Origin: Clarkia xantiana subsp. parviflora
Taxonomy: Eukaryota > Streptophyta > Magnoliopsida > Myrtales > Onagraceae
DNA length: 64,000 bases
Assembly (NCBI GenBank): GCA_036873135.1
Contig: JAPTYO010000005.1
Coordinates: forward strand, 15,416,166-15,480,165
Reading direction: 5' to 3'
Shown here: positions 11,578 to 23,480 of the stretch, one piece after another
Layout of the letters: the number at the start of each line of letters is the position of its first letter
Position numbering within the stretch: the first letter of the stretch is position 1
Position numbers and translations under genes: made by a program
Notes under the pieces: generated by a model
What the model was told of the DNA's origin: nothing
What the model saw: only the letters and a program-made list of their open reading frames with translations
Database searches by the model: none

Positions 11578-12337
11578 TGATGGGTTCCGATGTAATCGTT
11601 AGCCCCGTTAACAGCCAATGGACGGCGAGTAGGTCCAGTGGGCCTCGTGAAAGCCTGGAAGGCCCAGAGGCCCAGTAAGAAGGGTCCCGATATCAGCGGT
11701 CCCGATATAGGAGCTGAATGCTCCCGACAAGAAGCCTCTGAGTAGGCCCCGATATGCCTTAGTAAAGGCCCCGATGATAAAAGCCCCGCAGAGGCTGGAC
11801 CCGTCTCGTGAGACAAAGGGTCCTGGGTGGTGATCTAGAATGAGATAACTCTGGAGTCCCCGACAGGAGTCGAGACTTGTGATCAGAGGATAAAGACCGA
11901 GAAACCCGCCTACTAGATAGAGTAGTGGGAGACGGTTAAAGATATAGATAAGTCCCCCGAGATACGCAGGGCGTGCCCGAGATACGCGGAGTATGGGTAA
12001 GATACGCGGAGCGTGGGGCGAAATCTACGGAATCCCGAACGAGATATACAGAATCATAGCGAGATACGCGGAATCATGAGCGAAACGGCCAATCACGACC
12101 ACAGGTAACTGAGTAACTTCCCCTCCTATATAAAGGAGGAAGTTACCTCAGAAAACGAATAATCATCTAATACGTACTTAGATTACTGCTGCCACCCCAT
12201 TGATCATATACTCATTTAAGCATCGGAGAGGGATTCTGGGTCACCACCCAGGTCATCCCCTTTTGCAGGATTACGCGGAGCCCAGAAGTCCAAGCTTTCC
12301 GTCAAGGACGTAACGGAGCTTCGCCCGTGATCCAACA
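11578..12337 (+). repeat. Gypsy-1 left LTR
   Basis: 760 bp, TGATGGGTTCC...GATCCAACA. It contains repeated GAGATACGCGGA-like words (about 11950-12080) and a TATA box (TATATAAA, 12127-12134) inside the near-palindrome CTCCTATATAAAGGAG. It differs from the right LTR at about nine positions by eye. Confidence 0.95.
12127..12134 (+). promoter_or_regulatory. TATA box in Gypsy-1 left LTR
   Basis: TATATAAA in a CTCC...GGAG frame; the same box is at 22867-22874 in the right LTR. Transcription would start about 30 bp downstream. Confidence 0.7.
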
Positions 12338-12355
12338 TTGGCGCCGTCTGTGGGA
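12338..12355 (+). promoter_or_regulatory. Gypsy-1 primer-binding site
   Basis: TTGGCGCCGTCTGTGGGA follows the LTR end directly, the position and form usual for plant Tat-type elements. The same site is at 23078 after the right LTR. I do not name the priming tRNA. Confidence 0.8.
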
Positions 12356-12391
12356 AACTAACGAAAAGTCAAGATAGTTTCTACCAGATCA

Positions 12392-13940
12392 ATGGCCGGT
12401 GATGGCAAGAAGAAGCAGGTTCAGGCTGGCAGTTCTCGTCCCGCAGGAACTGTGAATTCCCCGTTGCCGGAACGTGTTGCTGAACAAGGCGAGAACCCCG
12501 CTCTTTCCCAGACAGGAGGGCATGGTGATGGTTATGAGGTCTCAGTCCGAGACACGGAGATGAACAGGCAAGATATCTCGCGAAGGGAGGAGGACGAGGC
12601 TCCCCCGAACCCGGTGGGGCGCAGAGGAGAAGGAGTCCCGCGAAGGGAAGAAGGGTCGTCTTTGAACTCGGAGTTAGCCAAGGCAGTAGCAGATGCTATG
12701 CCCATGTTCTTGGCTGCCATGGAGGCCTTGTTGGACAAGAGAGAGGCTGCCAGGAGGGCGGAGGAGTTGCCTCCGCCGAGAAGAGTTACCTACACCCCCC
12801 CCCCCCCCCCCGAGGGTGGTCCCAGAAGAACAGGAGGTTCAGGAGGTTCCACCCAGGAACAGGGGTAAGGAACCCGCGCACCTAGAGAAATTTGTGGTCG
12901 ACGGCCCGGGACCAGTGCAAAACAGGACCATTCCCCTGAATAGCCCCATCACCCCCGATCAGGTGGTGAAGATCGTTAGCATCTGCATGGGCGATCAGAA
13001 GCAGATGACATCGGAGCTGAGGGATCGATCCAGTCATCCTTTTGTTCCGCGGCTGATAGATACCGTCGCCCCGCCCGGGTTAGGTATTCCGACCATCAAG
13101 GAGTATGATGGTGAAGGGGATCCAGTTCGCCATGTTCAGAGACATGTCCAGGCCTGTATGGGTAGGACTTCAAACGACGATCTCATATGCTCGCTGTTCC
13201 CGATCACCCTGGGAGAAAGGGCCATGACCTGGTTTTTCAGCCTCCCGCCAGGAAGCATCACGTGCTGGGCGGACATGCATGACCGCTTCATCAAGCAATA
13301 TCAGGGCCGCAGGCGTCTCCTGAAGAGTTTAAGGTCCCTGACCCAGGTGGTGCAGAGACCAGATGAATCGTTGGCGTACTACTACCAACGGTTCACTGCG
13401 AGTGCCGCGTAGATCGATGAATAAATATCGGAGGGAGAGACCATCCGCACTTTCCTCCGGAACCTTACTGCTCCGTATGGTTCCGACCTGATGCACAGTG
13501 TAGCCGCGAAGGCTGTGTGGAGCATGGAGGCCCTGCAAGCGAGGGTGAAACAGCAAATCGACGTCCAGGAGTCGAAGATTGCTGCCGGGGAGCTCGATCC
13601 TCCGAAGTCGGGAAGAGGAAAGACGTCGTCCAAGCTGTCGGATGATCGAAAAGGGAGCGACAAATTGGAGGGAAGTAGGAAGCGTGGTCGCCCCGAGAAA
13701 AGGGAGGATAGGCGTCCCCCGAAAAAGGAAAACCGAGAGGGTCGTGCTGTTCCCATCAACAGCTCGATGACCTCCGTGCTGGCTGTGATGGATCGACAGG
13801 GTCTCGCCCGATATCCCCCGAAGAAAGAAGGTGAGTTCCTGGGAGGCCGCTCCGATCGTTACTGTCGCTACCATAGAGCCAATGGTCACGACACAGAAAA
13901 CTGTCGGGAGCTGAAGAAGGAGATAGAAAAGCTGATCTAG
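12392..13940 (+). pseudogene. Gypsy-1 gag
   Basis: Would form the capsid and package RNA. The start is ATG 12392 (MAGDGKKKQ). A low-complexity N-terminus runs to a homopolymer of about 17 cytosines (12795-12811), where the frame changes. The retrotransposon gag core follows (GEGDPVRHVQRHVQACMG, MTWFFSLPPGSI, RFIKQYQGRR). Two in-frame stops lie at 13410 (TAG) and 13422 (TAA). The frame then stays open through a basic Lys/Arg-rich region to the zinc-finger-like motif YCRYHRANGHDTENCREL (about 13858) and a TAG at 13938-13940. With these stops it cannot give a full protein. Confidence 0.9.
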
Positions 13941-14119
13941 AAGGGGAAGCTAAGGAGTTCGTCGGAAGGGGAAGGTGTCGATCTCGTTCCAAAAGTCGAT
14001 CGCGGTCCCGTTCCAAGTCCCGTGATCGATCCCCGAAGAAGAAGAAGGTTGAGTCGGAGCCCTCTAGTTCCGGTGCCCGTAAGGAGAGACGGGGAACCAT
14101 TAACGTCATTCATGGAGGA

Positions 14120-17100
14120 ATGGCAGCGGGAGGTGACACCACCGCTTCTCGGGAGAATTATGCTTCTCGCATTTCCGCTGCTGTGGTGCTTGGCAAGAGG
14201 TCCCGGTCGTGGACTCTGAAGGAGGAAATGGTGATTTCCTTCTCGGCGGAGGATTTGATAGGCGTGGAGAGCCCCCACGATGATGCCCTGGTCGTAACCT
14301 TGGACGTAGACGGATTCGAGATGAAGCGGATCCTGATAGATGGAGGGAGCTCCTCCGACATTCTTTTCATGGATTCCTTGGAGGCCATGGGAAAGACGAA
14401 GAAGGACCTGACGCAGGTAAACTTCCCGATGGTAGGCTTCTCCGGGTCGACTTCCTACCCGGTGGGGATGATTACCTTGCCAGTAGAGTTTGGTAGTGGC
14501 TGGAAGATGGAACGGCGGAACGTGGATTTCTTCGTGGTAGAATCCGCGGGAACGTACAATGCTATTATCGGGAGGACCACCATCAACCCTCTCATGGCAG
14601 TCGCCTCGACTGTCCACCAAAAGATGAAGTTCCCGACGGACCATGGTGTCGGAGAGGTTAAGGGCGACCAGGTGGCGTCACGAAATTGTTACGTCAATGC
14701 CACCCGAAGGAGAAGGAGGGAAGCCATGGCGGTCCTGCAGACCGATGCCGATCCTCGAGAAGAATTTGGGCGTCCCGCCCCAATGGAGGATCTGAAGGAA
14801 GTTGAGATCGATGGACCTCGGAGGAAGGTGAAGATCGGGGCTGCTCTATCGGAGGAGAGAGCCCAAGAGTTGATCAAGCTTCTGAAGGAGTTCAAGGAAC
14901 TGTTTGCCTGGTCCCCGAGTGATATGCCAGGAATCAGTCCCGACGTGATTGTGCACGAGCTGAAGATTGACCCCGCGATCAAGCCTATCGCACAGAGGAG
15001 GCGTCCGATGGGCGCGGACAAGAGGATCGCGATCCAGCAGGAGGTGGGCAGACTGCTCGATGCTGGATTCATCAAGGAGCTCCGATTCCAGACATGGGTC
15101 GCTAACCCAGTCCTGGTGCGAAAGAGTAACGGGAAGTGGCGGATGTGTGTCGATTTCCGCGACTTAAACAAGGCTTGCCCGAAGGATTGCTACCCGCTCC
15201 CGATGATTGACCAGTTGGTGGATGCCACATCGGGACATGAGCTGCTGAGCTTCATGGATGCCTATTCCGGGTACAACCAGATCAAGATGGCGAAGGAGGA
15301 TGCCCCCCACATAGCTTTTTACGATGACAGCGACGTCTACCACTACGACGTAATGCCCTTCGGATTGATCAATGCCGGAGCAACTTACCAGCGGATGGTA
15401 AACAAGTTGTTCGGAGACATGTTGGGGAAGACCATGGAGGCATATGTGGATGACATGCTCGTGAAGTCCCGACAGGCAGGAGACCACGTCCAAAACTTGG
15501 CGGCGGCGTTCGAGCGGATGAGGTTTCATCAGGTTCGGTTGAACCCGGACAAATGTGCTTTCGGGGTGAACTCGGGGAAGTTCCTAGGGTTCATGGTGAG
15601 CCAGAGAGGAATCGAGGTGAACCCTGAGAAGCTGCGAGCAATTGAAGAGATGCAGTCCCCGAAGAATCATCGGGAGATTCAAGTGTTGAATGGCCGGTTT
15701 GCCGCGATGAATCGGTTCCTATCCAAGGCGAGTGACAGAGCCATGCCATTTTTTGATGTGTTAAGGGCCCACAAGAAGTTTGAATGGTCCGACAAGTGCG
15801 AGGAGGCATTCCAAGCACTAAAGCAGCATCTCCGTACCCTCCCGCCATTGGCGAAACCGGCTCCAGGCGAGCCACTTTATCTCTATTTGGCTGTTTCTGA
15901 TGTTGCTGTTAGTTCTGTGTTGATTAAGATTGTCAAGGGCAACCAAGTGCCTGTCTATTATGTAAGCAAGGCATTTGCCAAACATGAAATGAATTATCCC
16001 GCTATTGAGAAGTATCCCTTTGCATTGATTGTTGCCGCTCGGAAGCTCCGTCCTTACTTCCATGCACACGAGGTTACAGTGTTAACCAATCAGCCCTTGA
16101 AGCACTTTCTGAACCGACCGGAGGCGTCGAGGAGGTTGGTGAAATGGGCCATCGAGCTTACGGAGTTCCGTATACATTTTGCTCCGCGAACTGCTATTAA
16201 GGGCCAGGCATTGGCAGATTTTATAGCTGAGTCTACGGCACCCGATCTGGAAGCAACGGGTCCCGCAGAGGGGGCAACTATGGAGGTCCCGATAGCAGAA
16301 CAGCCAGAACAGCCAAATGAGGAGAACACTTGGGAGATGTACACTGATGGTTCATCAAGTGTAGAAGGATCGTGGGCAGGATTCATATTGATACCGCCCA
16401 GTGGAGGCGAACCCTTGCGATATGCTTTGGCCTTAACGTTCAAGGCCACCAACAATGAAGCAGAGTACGAGGCTCTCATCACGGGTCTTAAGATTGCCAA
16501 GGGTACGGGGGTCGACCATTTGAAAGTGAAGTGTGATGCCAGCTTGATCGTAAATCAAGTCCAGGGGAACTATGAAGCCAAGAGCCCGACAATGAGGAAG
16601 TATTTGCACGAGGTGCAGACTTTGAAGGGGAGCTTCAAAAGCTTCGATATCGAGGCGATCCCGAGGGAAGAAAATGCGGAGGCAGACGCCTTGAGCAAGT
16701 TTGCTCTGGGAGTGGTCCCTGAGGAGAATCGGAAGGTGCATTTCCTGGAGAGAGTGATCATCTCAACCATCGATCCATCGGAGGTATGCGCTGTGGAAGC
16801 AAGATCGGACAAAGAAAAGAAATCCACCTGGATGACCCCGATGGTCACATACCTGACTACGGGGGCACTCCCCGATGACGATGTGGCAGCTGTCAGGCTG
16901 CGTCGAATTGCGAACGACTACGCGATGGTGGACAACCAGTTATACAAGAAGGGGCATGTGAAGCCTTTCTTGAAATGCGTGGCGGAGCCTGATACAAATT
17001 GAATCCTGAGAGAGCTACACGAGGGAGTCGCGGCCTGTCATGAAGGGGCCCGATCTATCGTGAGGAAAGCGTTGAACCTAGGCTACTACTGGCCTTCGAT

Positions 17101-18058
17101 GAACAAGGAGGCGACAGCAATGGTCCGATCCTGTGATGCCTGCCAAAGGTACGCTCCAAATATCGTGGCTCCCGCCGCGGACTTAATGCCCATCAGGAGT
17201 GCTTGGCCCTTCGCGCAATGGGGGATTGACTTGGTGGGACCTCTTCCCCAAGCGAAAGGTCAGTGCAAATATTTACTCGTGGCCATCGATTACTTTTCGA
17301 AATGGATAGAGGCTAAGGCATTGGCCAAGACGACAGGACAGCAGATCCTCAAGTTCCTCCAAACTCAGATCATATCCCGGTATGGGGTTCCTCGAGTGCT
17401 GGTCAGCGACAATGGCCCTCCGTTCAATGGGGCTCAGTTAAAGGAGTACCTGGAGGAATTGAACATCGAGCACCGGACCGCTTCCGTCCGCCATGCTCAG
17501 ACCAATGGCCAAGTCGAATCAGCCAACAAGATCGTGATGGATGGCTTGAAGAAGATAGTCTACGCCTTGCAGGGCCATTGGCTGGATGAGCTTGAAAATG
17601 TGCTATGGGCGGTTAGAACACCCAAGCAATCGACCGGGGAAACTCCGTTTGGCCTGGTCTATGGAACGGAGGCAGTCGCCCCCGTAGAGATAGCGGTGGC
17701 GTCCCATCGCGCGAAATATTACGAACCTCTGACAAACGAGGAAATGAGACGTCTAGACTTAGACTTGCTCGAGGAGAAGAGGTGGAAAGCTGATAAAGTC
17801 CAGGCTCGGATGCGTCTGGCAACAGCCCGATATTATAATCGGCGTGTCAAGTCCCGACAATTCTTCGTGGGAGAACTTGTTTGGCGGAGGAACGAGTTCG
17901 TTCATCAAGATCGGATCAACAAGCTATCACCAAAATGGGAGGGACCCTACAAGATCGTAGGGATGCCAGCCCCGAATGCGTACAAGCTAGAAGACCTCGA
18001 TAGCAAGACGTTGAGGCATTCCTTCAGTGGCGAACACTTGAAGAAGTATCATGTATGA
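14120..18058 (+). pseudogene. Gypsy-1 pol: protease, RT, RNase H, second RNase H, integrase
   Basis: One frame of about 1312 codons, broken only by a TGA at 17000-17002. Aspartic protease: ILIDGGSSSDIL (about residue 72), the DGG form seen in Tat elements. Reverse transcriptase: VDFRDLNKACPKDCYPLP, YSGYNQIKM and catalytic YVDDM (about 442). The ordinary RNase H follows (about 585-700). A second, archaeal-type RNase H (MYTDGSSSVEGSWAG, about 740; NNEAEYEALI; ENAEADALSK) is diagnostic for the Tat lineage. Integrase (17003-18058) keeps the CDAC zinc-binding motif and its D, D, E residues (WGIDLVGPLP, VSDNGPPF, NGQVESAN). No chromodomain. Apart from the one stop it looks nearly intact. Confidence 0.94.
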
Positions 18059-18930
18059 TATTAAGTCGCCGTGAATGGCGCAAGTTATCTATCAATCCGA
18101 TGTAAGCGAAACCTTGAGTTATTTATGAATAAAAGAAGTTGCTTCCGATCAAATTGCTTTTAGATTTATTCTAACTGTTAGTAAGACGTCCTGAAGGACG
18201 CGACAAAAAGCCTTACGAGGTATGGATAAAAGCCCTGCGGGGTATGCGTAAGTCGTCTATATGATGCGGCCAAAAGCCTTAACAGGTACGGACAAAAGCC
18301 CTACGGGGTACGTGTAAGTCGTCTATATGATGCAATCAAAAGCCTAGGGAAAAAGCCCTAACGGGTCCGCGTAAGTCGTCTATATGATGCGGCCAAAAGC
18401 CTTAACAGGTATGAAAAAGCCTTAACAGGTTCGCGTAAGTCGTCTATATGATGCGGCCAAAAGCCTTAACAGGTACGAAAAAGCCTTAACGGGTCCGTGA
18501 AAGTCGTCTGACAAAGACACGATAAAAGCCTCAAGGGGTGTGAAAAATCATCTTAAAAAGGTGTGAAAAATGGCATTGAAAGCCAGGGACGAGAAACCTT
18601 AAGTGGTAAAGTCCCGATTGGACGAGAAACCTTAAGTGGTAAAGTCCCGATTGGACGAGAAACCTTAAGAGGTAAAGTCCCGATTAGATAAGAAACCTCC
18701 AGTGGTAAAATCTCGAGTGAAGCGTCGGAAGGACGTATGAAGTCATCTTAAATGGTGCATCGGAACGTTCTGAGTAACGAATTTAAAGCCGCTTTAGATA
18801 AGTGCCAACGAGTATCGGGGCCAAAACAGATGAAAATAAACTGCTTGTATAAAGGCTCGAAGGTCTAAGGGTTCCGATACAAAGGATAAAGAATACAAGG
18901 AGAAACTACAAGGACTAAAAATATAAAGCG
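18059..18930 (+). repeat. Tandem repeats between pol and the antisense gene of Gypsy-1
   Basis: From about 18180 to 18530 a unit of about 65-75 bp repeats, with GTAAGTCGTCTATATGATGC and AAAAGCCTTAACAGGT. From about 18590 to 18720 a unit of about 35 bp (GAGAAACCTTAAGTGGTAAA) repeats about four times. Noncoding. Such arrays after pol are usual in Tat-type elements. Confidence 0.88.
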
Positions 18931-21626
18931 CTAAGCTTGGTCCTTGTTGGAGGTCGGATCTTCAGCAGCATCGGAGGGAGCAGGATTTGGAGGGACCTGG
19001 GCAGAAGGCTCCGCAGTCTGCGGAGTCGGGTCCGCAGCATCGGCCTCATCGCTTTCCGCGGGGAGGTTGAAGTATTTCTCGGCGAAGGGGGCAAGGGTCT
19101 CGGACTTCTTAAAGTCGATGGAGCCCTCGTGTGCCGTGTAAAGTTCCTCGATGGCGTTGAATAGAACGTTCTCCATCTCGGCCTTGCAGAACCCCACGGC
19201 CTCCGCCTTGAAATCTTCAGAGTCCCGATACAACTCGCGACCCCGCAGACGACCCTCCTCGTGGGCCTGAGCCTTTGCCTCAGCCAGCTTGGCAGAGAAC
19301 TCAGTCCTCTCGGCTTCAAACCTCGCCTTGGTCTCCGCGAGAAAATCCGCGAAAACGCCTTTCTCGCGGAGGAGCTGCTCCTTCTCCGCCTCGTGCCGTC
19401 GATGCTCCTCCTGCATCATCCTCTGCTCCCGACGCAGGATGACCTCATGATCTTGAACCTGCTTAAGCAGGCCCTTGGCCATCTCGTCAAGGAGAGCCTT
19501 CTCCTTGGCCATCTTGTCCTTGGCCGCCACAGCATCGTCGAGGTCTGCCTGGAGCTTGGCTAGCACGTCGGGGTTCGACTTGGCTTCAGCCTCCTCCAAA
19601 GCACTCTTCAGAGCCAAGGCAATGCCAAAGCAGCGCTGCTGGTCCGCGGTTTCCTAAGGCGAAAGGAAAAAGGATTAGCATCCGATGGTCGAAGGCAAAG
19701 ACAATGAAGAAAACAAAGCAAAGGTAAAGTATTACCTCCATCCGACGGACGGCCATAGCGCGGAACTCCTCTTCGATGTCCTCCCGCGCCAAGCAAAGCG
19801 GCTGTCTCAAAGCGGGAGGAATTGACCCTGCCAGCAGATGCAGAGCCAAGTCAGGCTGAAGATTCCCCCGTCGAACCGAAAACCCTTGGAGGGATTCGAT
19901 CGGACGCCAGGGAACCGTCGCCTGGTCGGAGGTGTAAATCTTGTAAAGATTTTCATCCATCAGAAGAGGAGGGATAACCTCGGCATCATCAGCAGGAGGA
20001 GCTACCTCAGTCAGAGGAGGCTCAGGAGTAGGAGTGCGGAGCTCGGGAGGAGGGCTCCGGGACGCATCCCTCACGACGGGCCTCAGGCTGCTTTGTCTTG
20101 ACCTGCCGCGGGGAAGCAGGGCACCCTCATTGGGTTCCTAGGAGGAAGGAGAGGCCTCCAAATTAGTCACCTGACGGAACTGGGCTTCCGTCGGGGTATC
20201 CTCCAGCATCAGCTCTTGCGGAGCCGCAGTCTCCGCTGGAGTGGTAGCCTTCGTCAGAGCAGGAGCCTCCGATGGACCTGCGGTGGCAGGACGAATATAA
20301 TCAGGAAGAATTCCACGAGGACACCAGAGAATTTGGCGTTCGAGATGCTGGTCCTTCCCAAAGAAGTTGTAATATCCCGCCTTGAGAACGCGGGGGACTT
20401 CTCCTCGAAGAATGTACTTGATTTCCCGAACACGCGATTCCCGATCAGCGGGGATAAACTCCTGGGGAACCAGCTTCCTATATTTCTTAATAGCACGACG
20501 AACGCGCTTACCTTCCTCGACGGTGGTAGCCCCGAAGGCCTGATCTATCTCCTCCCTCCTGGCTTTCTTAGCCACGACCTGCTCCTCGGTCGGAGGAGCG
20601 GCAGAAGAGGAAGTTCCCTTCTTCAAGGACTTCCGCTTCCGCTTGGAGCCACTCTGGACGACGTCAGTCTCGCCCTGCTTCAACATGAGACTAGTCAGCA
20701 GAGATGCCTTCTTGGCTGCAAAAATAAAAGACAAGATGGTTAGAAGCGTTACCCAGATGACTAAATCTTTGGAAACGGAGTCGAGGAGTCGGACTCCGAT
20801 GTGAATCAAGTCCTTCTCCAGGAGCTTGTGGCGTCAAGGGGTATGTAGTTGTCTCCCCAACGGTAGAGCTGAACCATTTGGAGAGTGTTGAGGTCATCCT
20901 CAGTGTAGGCCTGAAGCTTGGGGACAGGGTCCCCCACGACCTCCCAGTGAGGCCATGGGACGGAGCTGTGTTGGACGAAGAAGTAATACTTCTTCCATCC
21001 GCTGTTGTCAGACCCCGAGTCGCGAATCAGCACCCGATCCTTGTGGAACTTCCAGGTCTCGCTATCCCAGCCGAAACGCGAAAGTTGTTCCTTTGTCCAC
21101 TTGGGGAGTCGGGGGGAGAAGGAGCAGACACCAGCCTTGTTGCACTTCTTTCCATAGAAGGTGCGGAAGAGCAGCAGACTGTACGTCCACTGCTGGCGAT
21201 GGCATAAAAGTTGGAAGGCATTCCACACGCGGATGGCGTGTGGAGAGAAGGTACAAGGGTGCGTCTTGTAGAAATTGCACATCTCCACCAAGTTCCCGCA
21301 GAAGGGAAACTGAATCCCCGCGCTTATTTGTCCGGCAGAGACGAACACTTCCCCCTCTCGAGGACGAGTGACGATGTGCTTCCTTCGGACGGCAGGCTGA
21401 GACTCATAGGGGAAACGAGGCTCCCAATCCGAGGTAATGCAGCCCTCTCGAAGAGAAACCTCGTACGAGGCCTCAGAAATCTCATTAACGGCCAATTCAA
21501 AGGTGAAAGGGGCCCTAGCCTCAGAACTAGCCTCGTCTAAAAACGGTAACGAACAAGAAGATTTGAGAAAAGAAGAGCAAACATCAGCAAATCAGGAAAA
21601 TAGAGAAGAAGATCCTTACCAGACAT
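18931..21626 (-). pseudogene. Gypsy-1 antisense gene with introns (Tat antisense ORF; gypsy-type transposon domain plus coiled coil)
   Basis: A minus-strand gene between pol and the 3' LTR. Exon 1 is only ATGTCTG (21626-21620). A GT...AG intron runs to 21537, and exon 2 continues in frame through a globular domain (SDWEPRFPYES, RPREGEVFVSAGQ, ACNFYKTHP-like region, RVWNAFQLLCH) resembling the plant 'putative gypsy type transposon' family. A frame change lies near 20810 and a likely intron spans 20752-20716. Exon 3 (20715-19736) has a TAG at 20140-20138. An in-phase intron spans 19735-19654. The last exon (19653-18931) encodes a long Glu/Lys/Ala coiled coil and an acidic Pro-rich tail. Its role is unknown. 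The splice sites are my reading of consensus and phase, not data. Confidence 0.8.
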
Positions 21627-22317
21627 GATGGATGATTGCCGAAAGAAGATGAAGAATGGGTCGAAAGATTGAAAGCCTTGGATCACTTGAACAGCAGGAA
21701 GAACTTGGAGGAGAAGCTTCGAATGCAAGAACAGCAGAAATTGAGAGAGTGAAGAAGAAGCGAATAATGCCAGGGTCTCAGCTTTTATAAGCAAAAGGAC
21801 AAATGGAAGGACTTAATCTCGACCGTAGAAGACGAAACGATTCGATCGTGATCGTTGAAATCATGAAGACGGTACGGAAGAGACAGCTGGACGGGCCTGA
21901 TCTGGACCGTTGAAGAGGAAACGACACGATCTTAATCGCCGAGATTATAGGGTACAAGTACGGAAGGGACGTGAGTGACGTCACAACTGCTTTTTCAGAA
22001 AGCAACAGTCACGCCGATTTAAACGTCGTTTCCTTATCCCCAAGCATTTAATGCTACAGTAACCAAGGAGTCTCCTCGAATTTGGCAACTGCCCATGGGG
22101 TCTGGTGGGCCCAAGGTAATCATGAGTAAGAAACTCTGTCGTACAACAATCACGCGCAAGGCAAAAGCCTCCGATGGAGATATCAAAAGGCCTGAAGATA
22201 AAAGCCTCCGACGGCGGTATCGGGAGGTATAAAGACAAAAGCCTCCGATAGCAAGGTCAGAAGATCTGAAACTGGAAGACACGACGAACTAAAAGTCCCC
22301 CATGTCTTGGGGGCAAA
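21627..22317 (+). other. Gypsy-1 3' internal end with polypurine tract
   Basis: Noncoding. It should hold the promoter of the antisense gene. A polypurine tract (CTTGGGGGCAAA) directly precedes the LTR at 22318. Residues 21701-22317 are repeated at 10961-11577. Confidence 0.7.
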
Positions 22318-23077
22318 TGATGGGTTCCGATGTAATCGTTAGCCCCGTTAACAGCCAATGGACGGCGAGTAGGTCCAGTGGGCCTCGTGAAAGCCTGGAA
22401 GGCCCAGAGGCCCAGTAAGAAGGGTCCCGATATCAGCGGTCCCGATATAGGAGCTGAATGCTGCCGACAAGAAGCCTCTGAGTAGGCCCCGATATGCCTT
22501 AGTAAAGGCCCCGATGATAAAAGCCCCGCAGAGGCTGGACCCGTCTCGTGAGACAAAGGGTCCTGGGTGGTGATTTAGAATGAGATAACTCTGGAGTCCC
22601 CGACAGGAGTCGAGACTTGTGATCAGAGGATAAAGACCGAGAAACCCGCCTACTAGATAGAGTAGTGGGAGACTGTTAAAGATATAGATAAGTCCCCCGA
22701 GATACGCAGGGCGTGCCCGAGATACGTGGAGTATGGGTAAGATACGCGGAGCGTGGGGCGAAATCTACGGAATCTCGAACGAGATATACGGAATCATAGC
22801 GAGATACGCGGAATCATGAGCGAAACGGCCAATCACGGCCACAGGTAACTGAGTAACTTCCCCTCCTATATAAAGGAGGAAGTTACCTCAGAAAACGAAT
22901 AATCATCTAATACGTACTTAGATTACTGCTGCCATCCCATTGATCATATACTCATTTAAGCATCGGAGAGGGATTCTGGGTCACCACCCAGGTCATCCCC
23001 TTTTGCAGGATTACGCGGAGCCTAGAAGTCCAAGCTTTCCGTCAAGGACGTAACGGAGCTTCGCCCGTGATCCAACA
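22318..23077 (+). repeat. Gypsy-1 right LTR
   Basis: 760 bp, same ends as the left LTR, about nine substitutions and no indel. It also serves as left LTR for the truncated unit that follows, since the primer site and gag start directly after it. Confidence 0.95.
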
Positions 23078-23480
23078 TTGGCGCCGTCTGTGGGAACCTC
23101 ACGAAAAGTCAAGATAGTTTCTACCAGATCAATGGCCGGTGATGGCAAGAAGAAGCAGGTTCAGGCTGGCAGTTCTCGTCCCGCAGGAACTGTGAATTCC
23201 CCGTTGCCGGAACGTGTTGCTGAACAAGGCGAGAACCCCGCTCTTTCCCAGACAGGAGGGCATGGTGATGGTTATGAGGTCTCAGTCCGAGACACGGAGA
23301 TGAACAGGCAAGATATCCCGCGAAGGGAGGAGGACGAGGCTCCCCCGAACCCGGTGGGGCGCAAAGGAGAAGGAGTCCCGCGAAGGGAAGAAGGGTCGTC
23401 TTCGAACTCGGAGTTAGCCAAGGCAGTAGCAGATGCTATGCCCATGTTCTTGGCTGCGGAGCTTCGCCCGTGATCCAACA
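23078..23480 (+). repeat. Start of a third Gypsy-1 unit: primer site, gag start, then LTR tail
   Basis: Matches 12338-12717 (primer site and first part of gag from ATG 23132). At 23457 it jumps to CGGAGCTTCGCCCG...CCAACA (23457-23480), the last 24 bp of the LTR. The rest of the unit is deleted. The bases after it (gagcc) are the presumed target side; a similar gagct lies at 10952, so a 5-bp duplication is possible but not proved. Confidence 0.88.

Larger units (their letters stand above)
10961..23480 (+). mobile_element. Gypsy-1: Tat-type Ty3/gypsy retrotransposon in an LTR-sharing chain
   Basis: The core unit is LTR (11578-12337), gag, pol, repeats, antisense gene, LTR (22318-23077). Before the left LTR lie 617 bp identical in layout to the element's own 3' internal end (21701-22317). 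After the right LTR lie the primer site and first 380 bp of gag, ending in a 24-bp LTR tail. The two copies keep a constant offset of 10740 bp over 1377 bp, with no indels. The second RNase H domain in pol and an antisense gene downstream of pol mark the Tat lineage. The complex separates the two halves of a reversed LTR. Confidence 0.93.

Noticed and set aside
13329..14644. Long minus-strand frames opposite Gypsy-1 gag and protease
   Set aside because: They mirror the coding strand of gag-pol and show no motif of their own.
18937..19563. Plus-strand frames opposite the coiled-coil exon
   Set aside because: Shadows of the antisense gene, with low-complexity Leu/Arg content.
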